A stretch of 64,000 nt of DNA from Sphingobium nicotianae (lineage in GTDB: Bacteria; Pseudomonadota; Alphaproteobacteria; Sphingomonadales; Sphingomonadaceae). The notes under the pieces were generated by a model. The model worked only from the letters and a program-made list of their open reading frames with translations. It ran no database searches and was not told the DNA's origin. This document shows positions 44,728 to 54,290 of the stretch, in pieces (positions within the stretch are counted from its first letter, which is position 1; every line of letters begins with the position of its first letter). The stretch spans positions 1-64,000 of the forward strand of contig NZ_JAHGAW010000005.1 in the NCBI RefSeq assembly GCF_018603885.1, written 5' to 3'. A program made the translations under genes and the position numbers.

Positions 44728-45900
44728 ATGTACGACAAATATTATCGCTTCACCGGACGGCCCTTCCAGCTCACGCCCGATCCGCAATTCTATTTCGAGA
44801 GCGCGACGCACCGCAAGGCGATGTCCTATCTCGGCTATGGCCTGGCGCAGGGCGAAGGCTTCATCGTCATCACCGGCGACATCGGTGCGGGCAAGACCAC
44901 CCTGGTCGGCCACCTGATGGCGACGATCGACCCGCAGCGCCTGACAGCGGTCAAGGTCGTCTCGACCCAGGTCGAGGGCGATGACATGCTCCGGCTCACC
45001 GCGCAGGCCTTCGGCATCGCCACCGATCATGTCGAGAAGGCGCATGTGCTCAGCCGCATCGAGGCCTTCCTGCATCATCAGGCGCGCGCTGGCCGGCGCA
45101 CCCTGCTGATCGTCGACGAGGCGCAGAATCTCGGCTCGACGGCGCTGGAAGAGCTGCGCATGCTCAGCAACTTCCAACTCGGCGGCCAGTCGCTGCTGCA
45201 GATCTTCCTGCTCGGCCAACCCGAGTTCCGCGATCGCATCTCGGGCAGCCAGGTGCTGGAGCAGCTGCGTCAGCGCATCATCGCGACCCATCATCTCGAG
45301 CCGATGCAGCCCGAGGAAGTCGGCCCCTATATCGAGCATCGCCTGCGCGTGGTCGGCTGGACCGGCAATCCGCGCTTCACGCCGGAGGCCTATGCGCTGC
45401 TGGCCGAAGCCAGCGGCTGCGTGCCGCGCCGCCTGAACGCGCTGGTGAGCCGGGTGCTGCTGCTCGGCGCGATCGACCAGCTCGACATCATCGACGAGCG
45501 CGTTACCGAGGCGGTGGTTGCCGACCTGGGCGGCGACATCAACCCGGAGACGGAGAGCGACGCCGATCTGCCCGTACAGTCCGTGACCGGCGCAGCGTCG
45601 GCGCCCGTGAAGGCGCCAGGCGTTGCGCGCGAGGAGCGCGCCGATGTCGATCGCCTGCGCGCCCTGCAGGCCGAGGTGGAGGCGCTCAACGCCGCGATCT
45701 CGCGCGACGACGAGGCGCCGCAGGAAATCGCAACTCCGAGCGATGATGCCGGTCATGTCGCCGAGCTGGAGGGCCGCCTGGCCCGCGCGGAGGCGCGCCT
45801 CGACGAGCAGGACGAAGTGTTGCGCCGCATCCTCTCCAAGCTCATCGAATGGGTGGAGCGCGATTCGAAGAACGGCCCGTTCACGAGCCGCGTCGCCTGA
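44728..45900 (+). CDS. ExeA/GspA-like ATPase, XrtA-associated
   Basis: 390 residues. AAA ATPase of the GspA/ExeA type: FTGRPFQLTPDPQFYF opening, Walker A GDIGAGKTT (50-58), Walker B LLIVDEAQNL (126-135), then a sensor-type Arg region QRIIATHHLEPM. A coiled-coil C-terminal tail (~300-385, LQAEVEALNAAI...). Family members sit in exosortase loci and are thought to help secretion or assembly, but their target is unknown. Confidence 0.9.
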   Translation: MYDKYYRFTGRPFQLTPDPQFYFESATHRKAMSYLGYGLAQGEGFIVITGDIGAGKTTLVGHLMATIDPQRLTAVKVVSTQVEGDDMLRLTAQAFGIATDHVEKAHVLSRIEAFLHHQARAGRRTLLIVDEAQNLGSTALEELRMLSNFQLGGQSLLQIFLLGQPEFRDRISGSQVLEQLRQRIIATHHLEPMQPEEVGPYIEHRLRVVGWTGNPRFTPEAYALLAEASGCVPRRLNALVSRVLLLGAIDQLDIIDERVTEAVVADLGGDINPETESDADLPVQSVTGAASAPVKAPGVAREERADVDRLRALQAEVEALNAAISRDDEAPQEIATPSDDAGHVAELEGRLARAEARLDEQDEVLRRILSKLIEWVERDSKNGPFTSRVA

Positions 45901-45937
45901 GGCATTTCGCCGCTGGTTCTGGTTGAGGAAAAGACCC

Positions 45938-46801
45938 GTGCTCAATGGTTTGTCAGTTGACATTGAGGACTGGTTTCAGGTTGGTGCCTTCGAGCGTGTG
46001 ATCGATCGTGCCGACTGGGACGGGTGCGAGAGCCGTGTCGAGCGCAACACGCAGGCGGTCATGGACATGTTCGCGCAAGCGGGCGTGGTCGGCACTTTCT
46101 TCACCTTGGGCTGGGTTGCCGAGCGCTTCCCGCAGCTGATCCGCCGGATCGTCGAGGGGGGCCATGAACTTGCCAGCCACGGCTATGATCACCAGCGGGT
46201 GTTCGCGATGACGCCGGAGCAATATCGCGCCGATCTTGCCAAGGCGCGCGATCTGCTGGAGCAGGCGGGCGGCATCAGGGTGACCGGCTATCGCGCGCCG
46301 AGCTTCTCGATCGACCAGCGCACGCCCTGGGCGCATCACATGCTCGCCGAGGCGGGCTATACCTATTCGAGCAGCGTCGCGCCGATCGTCCACGATCATT
46401 ATGGCTGGCCGCAGGCGCCGCGCTTCGCCTTCCTGCCTGTGGCGGGCAGCGATCTGGTCGAGTTGCCGGTGACGACGGCTCGGCTCGGCTCGCGGATCGT
46501 GGCGGCCGGGGGGGGGGGCTTCTTCCGTCTGCTGCCCTATCGCTTCTCGCACTGGGCGATGACGCAGGTGACGCAGCAGGATCAGCGGCCGGCGATCCTG
46601 TATTTCCACCCGTGGGAGATCGATCCGGGCCAGCCGCGCGTCGCCAAGGCGCCGCTGCGCTCCAAGGTCCGCCATTACACCAATCTCGGCGCCATGCAGG
46701 GCAAGCTGGAGCGGCTGCTCGGCGATTTCCGCTGGGCGCGCATCGACAGCCTGGTCGAGGGTGAACGCGCCCGCGCCGTCAGCTTCCCGGTCGCAGCTTG
46801 A
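45938..46801 (+). CDS. Polysaccharide deacetylase, XrtA-associated
   Basis: 287 residues with a GTG start at 45938 (GAGGAAAAG upstream). NodB-like fold: catalytic SVDIEDWFQ with D-x-E at the N-terminus, HELASHGYDHQRV (metal His residues), GYRAPSFSID, and C-terminal YFHPWEID. It removes acetyl groups from amino sugars of the exopolysaccharide. Bases 46508-46518 are an unbroken run of 11 G encoding AAGGGG (in frame as given), a possible slippage site. Confidence 0.9.
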   Translation: MLNGLSVDIEDWFQVGAFERVIDRADWDGCESRVERNTQAVMDMFAQAGVVGTFFTLGWVAERFPQLIRRIVEGGHELASHGYDHQRVFAMTPEQYRADLAKARDLLEQAGGIRVTGYRAPSFSIDQRTPWAHHMLAEAGYTYSSSVAPIVHDHYGWPQAPRFAFLPVAGSDLVELPVTTARLGSRIVAAGGGGFFRLLPYRFSHWAMTQVTQQDQRPAILYFHPWEIDPGQPRVAKAPLRSKVRHYTNLGAMQGKLERLLGDFRWARIDSLVEGERARAVSFPVAA

Positions 46802-46815
46802 AGTGGTCCCCCATC

Positions 46816-47874
46816 ATGTCCGCCGGCTTCTCCATCGCCCAGGCCGATCTTGACGATCCGCAGACCGTTGCGGAGATCGAACGCTGGATTCTTGCGCGGC
46901 CGGATTCGACGCCGTTTCATCGCCCGGCCTGGCTGAAGGCGGTCGCTCGCGGCAACGGCCAGAGCGCCCATATGCTGGTCGCGCGGGATGATGCCGGCGC
47001 CATCACCGGCCTCCTGCCGCTGAACTGCATTCACAGCCCGTTGTTCGGACGCGCCCTGGTGTCGTCCGGCTTTGCAGTCGACGGCGGCATATTAACCGAT
47101 GATGCGCGCGTGGCCGGCGGGTTGGCGGCAGAGGTCGTGCGGCTCGCCGAGACCTGGTCCTGCCCGACGATCGAGCTGCGCGGCGGCGATGCGCCCGGCG
47201 CGGGCTGGATCACCAAGTCCGACTCCTACCTCGGCTTCACCCGTCCGATTGCGGCGGACGACGAGGCCGAACTGGAGGCCTGCCCGCGCAAGCATCGCGC
47301 CGAGGTGCGCAAGGGCCTCGCCAACGAACTCGACATCCGCTTCGGCAGCCATCAGAGCCTTCGCGATCCCTTCTACGCGCTCTATTGCCGCACGGTGCAT
47401 AATCTCGGCACGCCGGTCTTTCCGCGCGCGATGTTCGAGGAGGTGCTCGATGCCTTCGGCGACGATGCCGAAATCGTCATGGTCTCCAGGGACGGCGAGC
47501 CGCTGACCGCGGTCGCCGCGCTCTATCATGGCGGCAAGGTCATGCCCTACTGGGCCGGCGCCGACCGCAACGCCCGCGCGGCGCGCTCCAACGAGATCGC
47601 CTATTTCGCGCTGATGCGGCGCGGCCGCGAGCGCGGCTGCCATACGTTCGATTTCGGCCGCTCCAAGGTCGGCACCGGCACCGCCAACTACAAGCGCAAC
47701 TGGGGCTTCGAGCCGACCCCGCTCGCCTATCACATCCACGCGGCGCCGGGCCACGAGCCGCGCGACATCAATCCGCTCTCGCCGCAATATGCGCGCAAGG
47801 TCGCGCTGTGGAAGGCGCTGCCCAAAGGGGTGGCGGATTTCGTTGGGCCGTGGATCGCGCGGGGCCTTGGCTGA
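46816..47874 (+). CDS. FemAB family protein, XrtA/PEP-CTERM system
   Basis: 352 residues. GNAT-type FemAB protein: TPFHRPAWLKAVA, ACPRKHRAEVRKGLAN, MPYWAGADRNARAARSNEIAYFALM and CHTFDFGRSKVGTGTANYKRNWGFEP (conserved acceptor motif). It probably transfers an aminoacyl or acyl group to a cell-wall or polysaccharide precursor. Start taken at the ATG at 46816. The stop overlaps the next gene (TGATG). Confidence 0.9.
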   Translation: MSAGFSIAQADLDDPQTVAEIERWILARPDSTPFHRPAWLKAVARGNGQSAHMLVARDDAGAITGLLPLNCIHSPLFGRALVSSGFAVDGGILTDDARVAGGLAAEVVRLAETWSCPTIELRGGDAPGAGWITKSDSYLGFTRPIAADDEAELEACPRKHRAEVRKGLANELDIRFGSHQSLRDPFYALYCRTVHNLGTPVFPRAMFEEVLDAFGDDAEIVMVSRDGEPLTAVAALYHGGKVMPYWAGADRNARAARSNEIAYFALMRRGRERGCHTFDFGRSKVGTGTANYKRNWGFEPTPLAYHIHAAPGHEPRDINPLSPQYARKVALWKALPKGVADFVGPWIARGLG

Positions 47875-49130
47875 TGTCCGCCGATCGGGGAGAGATCCTC
47901 TTCCTCAGCCATCGCATTCCCTGGCCGCCCGATCGGGGCGACAAGATCCGCTCGCATCATGAGTTGCGCGCGCTGGCGGCGCTGGCGCCGGTCCATGTCG
48001 GCTGCTTTGCCGACGATGCGCGTGATGAGAGTTTCGGCCCGGACATGGCGGAGATCACCGCCAGCCAGTGCATCATGCGGCGGCCGGGCAGGAAGCCGGT
48101 CGCGGCGCTGCGTGGGCTGGCCCGGCATGCGCCGCTTTCCGTCGCCTTGTTCGAGAGCGCGGCGATGCAGGATTATGTGCGCCGGACGCTCCGGGATCGA
48201 CCAATCCGTGCGGTCTTTGGCTTCTCCAGTCAGATCGCCCAATATGTGCATGATCTGCCCGCCGGCTGCCGCTTCGTCATGGATTTCGTCGACATCGATT
48301 CCGCCAAGTTCGCCAGCTACGGAGTGGCCAAAGGCGGCCCGATGGGCTGGGTGCACCGGCGCGAGGGCCGCGTGCTCGGCGCCTATGAGGGGCAGATCGC
48401 GCGTCAGGCTGACAGGTCGCTGTTCGTCAGCGATGCCGAGGCCGGACTGTTCCGGGAATTGCATGGCTTCTCCCCGGATCGCGTTATCGCACTCGAGAAT
48501 GGCGTCGCGCTCGACTATTTCTCGTCCGTGGCGACCATGATACCGCTGCTCCCGGGAGAGCGGGGAAGCGGGCCGTTGATCGTGTTCACGGGGCAGATGG
48601 ACTATCGCCCGAACATCGAGGCGGTGATCGATTTCGCCCAGCGCAGCCTGCCGGCGATCCGCAACGTCTACAAGGATGCGCGCTTCGCGATCGTCGGGCG
48701 CAATCCCGTGGCGCAGGTTCGCTCGCTGTGCGGCGAGGCGGGCGTCGTGATGACCGGTGCGGTCGACGATGTGCGGCCCTGGCTCGCCGCGGCCGATGTC
48801 GTCGTGGCGCCGCTGCGCATCGCGCGTGGCATCCAGAACAAGATTCTTGAGGCCATGGCCATGGCCCGGCCGGTGATCGCCTCGACGCAGGCGGCCGAAG
48901 GCATCGACGCGGTCGAGGGGCGCGACCTGCTGGTCGCGCGCGATCCCGATGCGGAGGCGGGGCTGGTGCTCGATCTGCTGGCCGATCCGACACGGGCGGC
49001 GGCGATCGGCCGAGCCGCGCGGGCACGGGTCGAGGCGCGCTATAGCTGGGCGGCTGCGATGGCGCCGCTGGAAGAGCTTTTGTTCGGCAGATCGTCCAGG
49101 ACAGTCGCCGCCCCGATCGAGGCGGCATGA
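47874..49130 (+). CDS. Glycosyltransferase (GT4-like), PEP-CTERM/EpsH1 system
   Basis: 418 residues. Two-domain GT-B fold with FLSHRIPWPPDRGDKIR opening (exosortase-associated sugar transferase signature), VFTGQMDYRPN (second Rossmann) and RIARGIQNKILEAMAMARPVIAS (donor E-x7-E). It adds a sugar to the lipid-linked repeat unit at the inner membrane. Overlaps both neighbours by 1 to 4 bases, hence translational coupling with FemAB and exosortase genes. Confidence 0.9.
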   Translation: MSADRGEILFLSHRIPWPPDRGDKIRSHHELRALAALAPVHVGCFADDARDESFGPDMAEITASQCIMRRPGRKPVAALRGLARHAPLSVALFESAAMQDYVRRTLRDRPIRAVFGFSSQIAQYVHDLPAGCRFVMDFVDIDSAKFASYGVAKGGPMGWVHRREGRVLGAYEGQIARQADRSLFVSDAEAGLFRELHGFSPDRVIALENGVALDYFSSVATMIPLLPGERGSGPLIVFTGQMDYRPNIEAVIDFAQRSLPAIRNVYKDARFAIVGRNPVAQVRSLCGEAGVVMTGAVDDVRPWLAAADVVVAPLRIARGIQNKILEAMAMARPVIASTQAAEGIDAVEGRDLLVARDPDAEAGLVLDLLADPTRAAAIGRAARARVEARYSWAAAMAPLEELLFGRSSRTVAAPIEAA

Positions 49131-50689
49131 CCGCGCCGTCGCCCCCGCGTCCGCGCTGGCAGCATCTCGTCCTTCGCGAGGCCAGCGGCTGGCAGGCGTC
49201 GCTCGCGCGGCTCGTTCTGCTCGCGGCCTGCTTCACCCTGATCTTCCACGCCGACATCATCGGCATGGTGCGGGTCTGGCTCAACAGCCAGCCTTACAGC
49301 CATTGCGTCTTCCTGCCCTTCATCATCGGCTGGCTCGTGTGGCAGCGGCGCGAGGGGCTGGCCCGGCTGGAACCCCGCGGCTGGTGGCCGGCGCTTGCCT
49401 GGCTGGGACTGGGCGCGCTCGCCTGGCTACTCGGCTGGGCGGCCGGCGTCGCTTTGTTCCGCCACGCCGGGGTGGTGGTGATGGGGCAGGGCCTCGTGCT
49501 GCTTGCGCTGGGGCCGGCGGTGGCGCGCGCGCTGACCTTTCCGCTTTTCTACGCCTTCTTCATGATCCCGGTCGGTACCGAGGCCGAGCCGGTGCTGCAG
49601 ATCTTCACGGCACGCATGGCGGTGCGCATACTCTGGCTGGTCGGCGTCCCGGCGCAGATTTCCGGCATCTTCATCACGACGCCCAATGGCTATTTCCGCG
49701 TCGCCGAGGCGTGCAGCGGCACCGGCTTCCTCATCGCCATGGCCGCTTTCTCGACCCTGGTCGCGCATCTCTGCTTCAAGTCGATGCTCCGGCGGCTGCT
49801 GTTCATCGGCGGTGCGCTGCTCGTCTGCCTGCTGGCCAACAGCGTGCGCGCCTTCGGGATCATCTACATCGCCTTCCAGACCAGCGTCCATTCGGCGGTG
49901 GTCGTCGATCATGTCGTCTATGGCTGGCTGTTCTTCGCCAGCGTGATCGCACTCGTGCTGGCGCTTGGCTGGCCCTTCTTCGATCGCTCGCCGTTCGACA
50001 TCTGGTTCGATCCGTCCCGGCTGCAGGGCGCGGTCGAGAATCCGCGCGGCCTCGGCCCCACGCTGATGCTGGCAGCGCTGGCGGTGATGCTGCTGCCGGT
50101 CGGCTGGTCGGTCGCAGCACGCGCTTTCGCGACGCCCCTGCCGCCGGAGCGTGGCGCGCCGGCGGTGCCGGGCTGGACGCTGGACCCGGTCGGCCTCATC
50201 CCGGGCTGGGAGCCGCATTTCAGCGGCGCGGACCGGATGCTCGTCTATCATTATCGCGATTCCACCAATCGCGTTGTCGATCTGGCACTGGTCTTCTTCG
50301 CGCATCAGGAAGATGGCAAGGAGCTGGTCGGCTTCGGCCAGGGAGCGGCTGCGCCAGACGGGGCGGCCGGCTGGATCTGGGCCGAGCCCGCGCAGGCGCC
50401 CGATGATGCGCGCGGCGACATGCTGGCCGGACCGCAGGCGCAGCGGCGTCTGGCCTACACCTTCTACGACGTAAACGGCACGCTCACTGGCCAGTCTGGG
50501 CGCGTGAAGCTGGAAACGTTGAAGGCCCGGCTGCTCGGGCGGGATCAGCGCGCGATGGCGATTATCGTCAGCACGGTGGCACAGCGCGAGCAGCAGGGCG
50601 ATGTGCGCGCGGCGCAGACCCTGGCCGATTTCCTCGCCGCGCTCGGTCCGGTCGAAGATTTGGCTGACCGCAGCCTCGCGATCCGCTAG
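49127..50689 (+). CDS. xrtA: Exosortase A fused to an EpsI domain
   Basis: 520 residues. Exosortase (~20-300) has about eight transmembrane helices and the catalytic triad C196 (EACSGTG), R241 (NSVRAF) and H262 (DHVVYGWLFF). After a further helix near 315-335, the C-terminal ~185 residues form an EpsI domain (VYHYRD...). Exosortases cleave and transpeptidate proteins carrying PEP-CTERM tails at the cell surface. EpsI in many genomes is separate; here it is fused. Starts inside the glycosyltransferase stop (ATGA). Confidence 0.92.
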   Translation: MTAPSPPRPRWQHLVLREASGWQASLARLVLLAACFTLIFHADIIGMVRVWLNSQPYSHCVFLPFIIGWLVWQRREGLARLEPRGWWPALAWLGLGALAWLLGWAAGVALFRHAGVVVMGQGLVLLALGPAVARALTFPLFYAFFMIPVGTEAEPVLQIFTARMAVRILWLVGVPAQISGIFITTPNGYFRVAEACSGTGFLIAMAAFSTLVAHLCFKSMLRRLLFIGGALLVCLLANSVRAFGIIYIAFQTSVHSAVVVDHVVYGWLFFASVIALVLALGWPFFDRSPFDIWFDPSRLQGAVENPRGLGPTLMLAALAVMLLPVGWSVAARAFATPLPPERGAPAVPGWTLDPVGLIPGWEPHFSGADRMLVYHYRDSTNRVVDLALVFFAHQEDGKELVGFGQGAAAPDGAAGWIWAEPAQAPDDARGDMLAGPQAQRRLAYTFYDVNGTLTGQSGRVKLETLKARLLGRDQRAMAIIVSTVAQREQQGDVRAAQTLADFLAALGPVEDLADRSLAIR

Positions 50690-50700
50690 GCGCTCTCGCC

Positions 50701-52599
50701 ATGTGCGGCATCGCGGGGATCTTTCACGTCCAGACGGCCAAGCCGGTCGATGAGGGGCGTGTGCGCGCCATGCTCGCGCCGATGGCCTATCGCGGGCCGG
50801 ACGGGACGGGAGCCTGGACGGGGCCGGGCGTCGGCTTCGGCCATCTGCGCCTGTCGATCATCGATCTGGGCGGTGGTGCCCAGCCGATGCAGACCGCCGA
50901 GGGCGACGTCACCGTCACCTATAATGGCGAGATCTACAATTATCGCGAGTTGCGCGCGGAGTTGGAAGCGCGCGGCCATGTCTTCCATACCGAGAGCGAC
51001 ACCGAGGTCATTCTGCATGGCTGGCGGCAATGGGGCGAGGCCTGTGTCGAGCATCTGCACGGCATGTTCGCGCTGGCGCTGTATGACGCGCGCACCCAGT
51101 CGCTGTGGCTGGCGCGCGACCGGTTCGGGGTCAAACCGCTGCACTATGCGAGCCTGTCCGACGGAGGTCTGATCTTCGCTTCGGAGATGAAGGGCCTGCT
51201 CGCCCATCCCGCGATGCGGCGCGAGCCGGAGCTCAGCGCGGTCGAGGATTATCTGGCGTTTGGCTATGTGCCAGACGACACGTCGATCGTGAAGGGCGTC
51301 AAGAAGCTCGGAGCCGGAGAGACCTTGCTCGTTGTCCGGGGCCGTCCGCTGCCGGCACCGCGGCGCTACTGGGACATCAGCTTTGCCGATCGCGAGAAGG
51401 GCCGGCAGGAGGATCTCGAGGACGAGCTGTTGGCGCGCCTGCGCGACGCCGTGCGCTCGCGCATGGTGGCGGACGTGCCGCTCGGCGCCTTCCTATCCGG
51501 TGGCGTGGACAGCAGCACCGTGGTCGCGCTGATGGCGGAGGTCAGCAGCCAGCCGGTCAAGACCTGCACGATCGGCTTCGACGTCGCGGCGCTCGACGAG
51601 ACCGACTATGCCGAGCGGATCGCACGGCGCTTCGGCACCGACCATCGCACGCGGATCGTCTCGCCCGACGATTATGGCCTGATCGACACGATCGCCGGCC
51701 ATTTCGACGAGCCCTTCGCCGATGCCTCCGCCCTGCCGACCTATCGGGTCTGCGAGCTGGCGCGCGAGAATGTGACGGTGGCTCTGTCGGGCGACGGCGC
51801 GGACGAGGGCTTTGCCGGCTATCGGCGCCATCTCTTCCAGCATCGTGAGGAGATGATCCGCCGCCTCATCCCGGGGCCGGTGCGGCGCGGCCTGTTCGGC
51901 ACGCTCGGCAGCCTCTATCCCAAGGCGGACTGGGCGCCGCGCTTCCTGCGCGCCAAATCGACCTTTCAGGGGCTCGCGGCCGATGGCGCCGAGGCCTATG
52001 CCGCCTCGGTCAGCATCACGCCCGCCGCGATCCGCGCGCAGCTCTTCACCGACGAAGCCAAGGCGGCGTTCAACGGCCATCGTGCCGAGGATCGCTACAT
52101 CAAGGCGATGCGCGATGCGCCCACGCGCGACTCGATCGACCGCGCGCAATATGCCGATCTCAAGATCTGGCTGCCCGGCGACATCCTCACCAAAACCGAC
52201 CGGATGAGCATGGCGGTCAGCCTTGAAGCGCGCGAACCCTTGCTCGACCATCGCCTGATCGAGTTCGCCGCGCGCTTGCCGGTGCGCCAGCGCATCCACG
52301 GCAAGTCCGGCAAATATCTGCTCAAGAAAACGATGGAAGACATGCTACCGATGGACATTCTCTATCGACAGAAGATGGGCTTCGTCACGCCGATCAGCGA
52401 CTGGTTCCGCGGCGCGCTCGCCAGCGAGGCGCGGGCGATCGCCGGTGGGTCGGCGCTGGCGCGTACCGAATGGTTCGACATGCGCCGCATCGCGCGGCTC
52501 GCCGAGGCGCATCGCAACGGCACGTCGGACCATGGCCGGCTGCTCTGGCAACTGGTGATGCTCGACAAGTCGCTGGGGCGACTGTTCGGGCTGGGGTGA
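50701..52599 (+). CDS. Asparagine-synthetase-like amidotransferase, XrtA-associated
   Basis: 632 residues. N-terminal Ntn glutaminase with nucleophile C2 (MCGIAGIF), RGPDG, and YNGEIYNYRELR; C-terminal ATP-pyrophosphatase with SGGVDSS and YGA-type region SGDGADEGFAGY. It amidates a carboxyl group with glutamine-derived ammonia. The fit with the exosortase-A amidotransferase family suggests amidation of a uronic acid or of a carrier-bound acyl group rather than aspartate. Last gene of the rightward operon. Confidence 0.9.
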   Translation: MCGIAGIFHVQTAKPVDEGRVRAMLAPMAYRGPDGTGAWTGPGVGFGHLRLSIIDLGGGAQPMQTAEGDVTVTYNGEIYNYRELRAELEARGHVFHTESDTEVILHGWRQWGEACVEHLHGMFALALYDARTQSLWLARDRFGVKPLHYASLSDGGLIFASEMKGLLAHPAMRREPELSAVEDYLAFGYVPDDTSIVKGVKKLGAGETLLVVRGRPLPAPRRYWDISFADREKGRQEDLEDELLARLRDAVRSRMVADVPLGAFLSGGVDSSTVVALMAEVSSQPVKTCTIGFDVAALDETDYAERIARRFGTDHRTRIVSPDDYGLIDTIAGHFDEPFADASALPTYRVCELARENVTVALSGDGADEGFAGYRRHLFQHREEMIRRLIPGPVRRGLFGTLGSLYPKADWAPRFLRAKSTFQGLAADGAEAYAASVSITPAAIRAQLFTDEAKAAFNGHRAEDRYIKAMRDAPTRDSIDRAQYADLKIWLPGDILTKTDRMSMAVSLEAREPLLDHRLIEFAARLPVRQRIHGKSGKYLLKKTMEDMLPMDILYRQKMGFVTPISDWFRGALASEARAIAGGSALARTEWFDMRRIARLAEAHRNGTSDHGRLLWQLVMLDKSLGRLFGLG

Positions 52600-52837
52600 G
52601 GCGGGCGGATCGCTGGCGACACAGCGTTGAGGTTGCTTCGTCCACGCGGCCGCTTTACATGAACAATGTCGCGAAAAACGACTGATCGAGGATAGGTCTC
52701 TTACCCTCATCGTTCGAATACAAGCCAATCATCCGTTCGCGATGGTCGGCCAGCGTCTCCAAACAATTCGTCTCTGGCCTGCCGGCCACAGGCACTTTCC
52801 GGGCGTTACCCGACGCCGTGACAGTTGGAGCGCAAGG

Positions 52838-53743
52838 ATGAAGGCGATTGAATTCCAGACATATGGCGGTCCCGAGGTGCTGCACATGGTCGAGGTCGAG
52901 GCACCCCATGCCGGACCCGGCGAGGTCCGGATCAGGGTTCGTGCCGCCGGGGTAAACCCCTCCGACTGGAAACGGCGCGAAGGGCAATATCGCGCCTTCG
53001 AGGAGGTGGATTTCCCTGCCGGCCTGGGCGTGGAAGGCGCAGGCATCGTGGACCAGCTCGGCGCGGGCGTCACCGACGTCGCGACCGGTGACGCGGTGTT
53101 CGGATTTGGCGTCGCCATGATGGCCGAACAGGCGATCCTCACGCATTGGGCGAAAAAGCCTGACGATCTCTCGTTCGAGGTTGCGGCGGGTCTGCCGGTG
53201 ATCTCGGACACTGCCACTCGCGCGCTCGATCAGGTCGGTGTCGGGGAGGGGCAGACCCTGCTGGTCAGCGGCGCAGCGGGCGGCGTCGGCACCGCGATCC
53301 TGCAACTGGCGAAGCGGCGCGGCATTGCCGTGATCGGCACCGCGAGCGCGGCGAAGCACGACTATCTTCGCACCCTTGCCGCCATGCCCACCAGTTATGG
53401 CGCCGGGCTGGAGGCGCGCCTGCGCGCACTGGCGCCAGCGGGCGTCGATGCCGCGATCGACGTCGCCGGCTCGGGGATCATTCCTGAGCTGATCCGCATC
53501 GTCGGCGATCCCCGGCGCGTCCTGTCCGTCGCCGACTTCTCGGCCGAGCAATATGGCGCGAAATTCTCGCGGGGGCCGCCGGCCGATCCCGTCCGGCTGT
53601 TTGCCAACATGGCGCACCTGTGCGCGATCGGCGCTTTCACGCTGCGCATAGAGCGGACCTATCCGCTCGATCGGGCAAGGGAGGCCCAGGAGGCCAGCCA
53701 ATCGGGCCACGTTACTGGCAAGCTCATCGTCCGTGTCGACTAG
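52838..53743 (+). CDS. Zinc-free medium-chain oxidoreductase (quinone-reductase-like)
   Basis: 301 residues. GroES-like N-terminus (~1-115: MKAIEFQTYGGPEVL, AGVNPSDWKRREG) and Rossmann domain with GAAGGVGTAILQLAKRRG (~145-165). No zinc Cys ligands, so it is the NADPH:quinone oxidoreductase (QOR) branch. GGAGCGCAAGG precedes the ATG at 52838. Monocistronic, 240 bases after the exopolysaccharide locus. Confidence 0.88.
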   Translation: MKAIEFQTYGGPEVLHMVEVEAPHAGPGEVRIRVRAAGVNPSDWKRREGQYRAFEEVDFPAGLGVEGAGIVDQLGAGVTDVATGDAVFGFGVAMMAEQAILTHWAKKPDDLSFEVAAGLPVISDTATRALDQVGVGEGQTLLVSGAAGGVGTAILQLAKRRGIAVIGTASAAKHDYLRTLAAMPTSYGAGLEARLRALAPAGVDAAIDVAGSGIIPELIRIVGDPRRVLSVADFSAEQYGAKFSRGPPADPVRLFANMAHLCAIGAFTLRIERTYPLDRAREAQEASQSGHVTGKLIVRVD

Positions 53744-53789
53744 ACGGCAAAAAAGCTCGTTCCGTGCCCTCCCTGCGAGCGGAGTCCTG

Positions 53790-54203
53790 CTAAGCTGCGT
53801 CCGACCAGCCCTTCTTCGCGAGAAGGGGGTACAGTTCTTCCTCCTCGCGTCGGGCGCGCTCGGCCAGCATATCGAGCACCGGGCGCGCCGTCGCGCCAAA
53901 GCCGCGCCAGTCCGTCGCGATCCGCTCGGGTGTCCAGTCGGTCATCAGTGCCCCCCAGCTCAGGGCGAGGCCGCCCAGTTCGCGCTCGAAGCGCTCGGCG
54001 ACCGGTGCCGTTTCGGGATCGCGCTTGAGATAGGGATAGAGATGCGCATCTTCCTTGGCGAGATGGCTGAGGAGGATGCGGTTCATCGTCGCGCGCAGTT
54101 GCGTGACGACGGCTGGATCGGGCGGGCCGTCCAGCAGGTTCAGCAATCGAGCCCGCAGATCCATCAGGGCGGCGTGCTCGGCCTTCAGGAAATCGACTTC
54201 CAT
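53790..54203 (-). CDS. Hemerythrin HHE-domain protein
   Basis: 137 residues, a four-helix bundle with FLKAEHAALMD, SHLAKEDAHLYPYLKR and REEEELYPLLAKK: His and Glu residues expected to bind a di-iron site. Likely roles are oxygen, nitric oxide or iron handling. No signal peptide, so cytoplasmic. Stands alone upstream of truA on the same strand, separated by 87 bases. Confidence 0.85.
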   Translation of the reverse strand: MEVDFLKAEHAALMDLRARLLNLLDGPPDPAVVTQLRATMNRILLSHLAKEDAHLYPYLKRDPETAPVAERFERELGGLALSWGALMTDWTPERIATDWRGFGATARPVLDMLAERARREEEELYPLLAKKGWSDAA

Positions 54204-54290
54204 GCGACCGGTTCCGTCGTTGGCGCATATGTCGCCAATCGTTCGGACACGAATTTATGCGTCATCCCTTTAGATTGTCTTAGGACCGTA

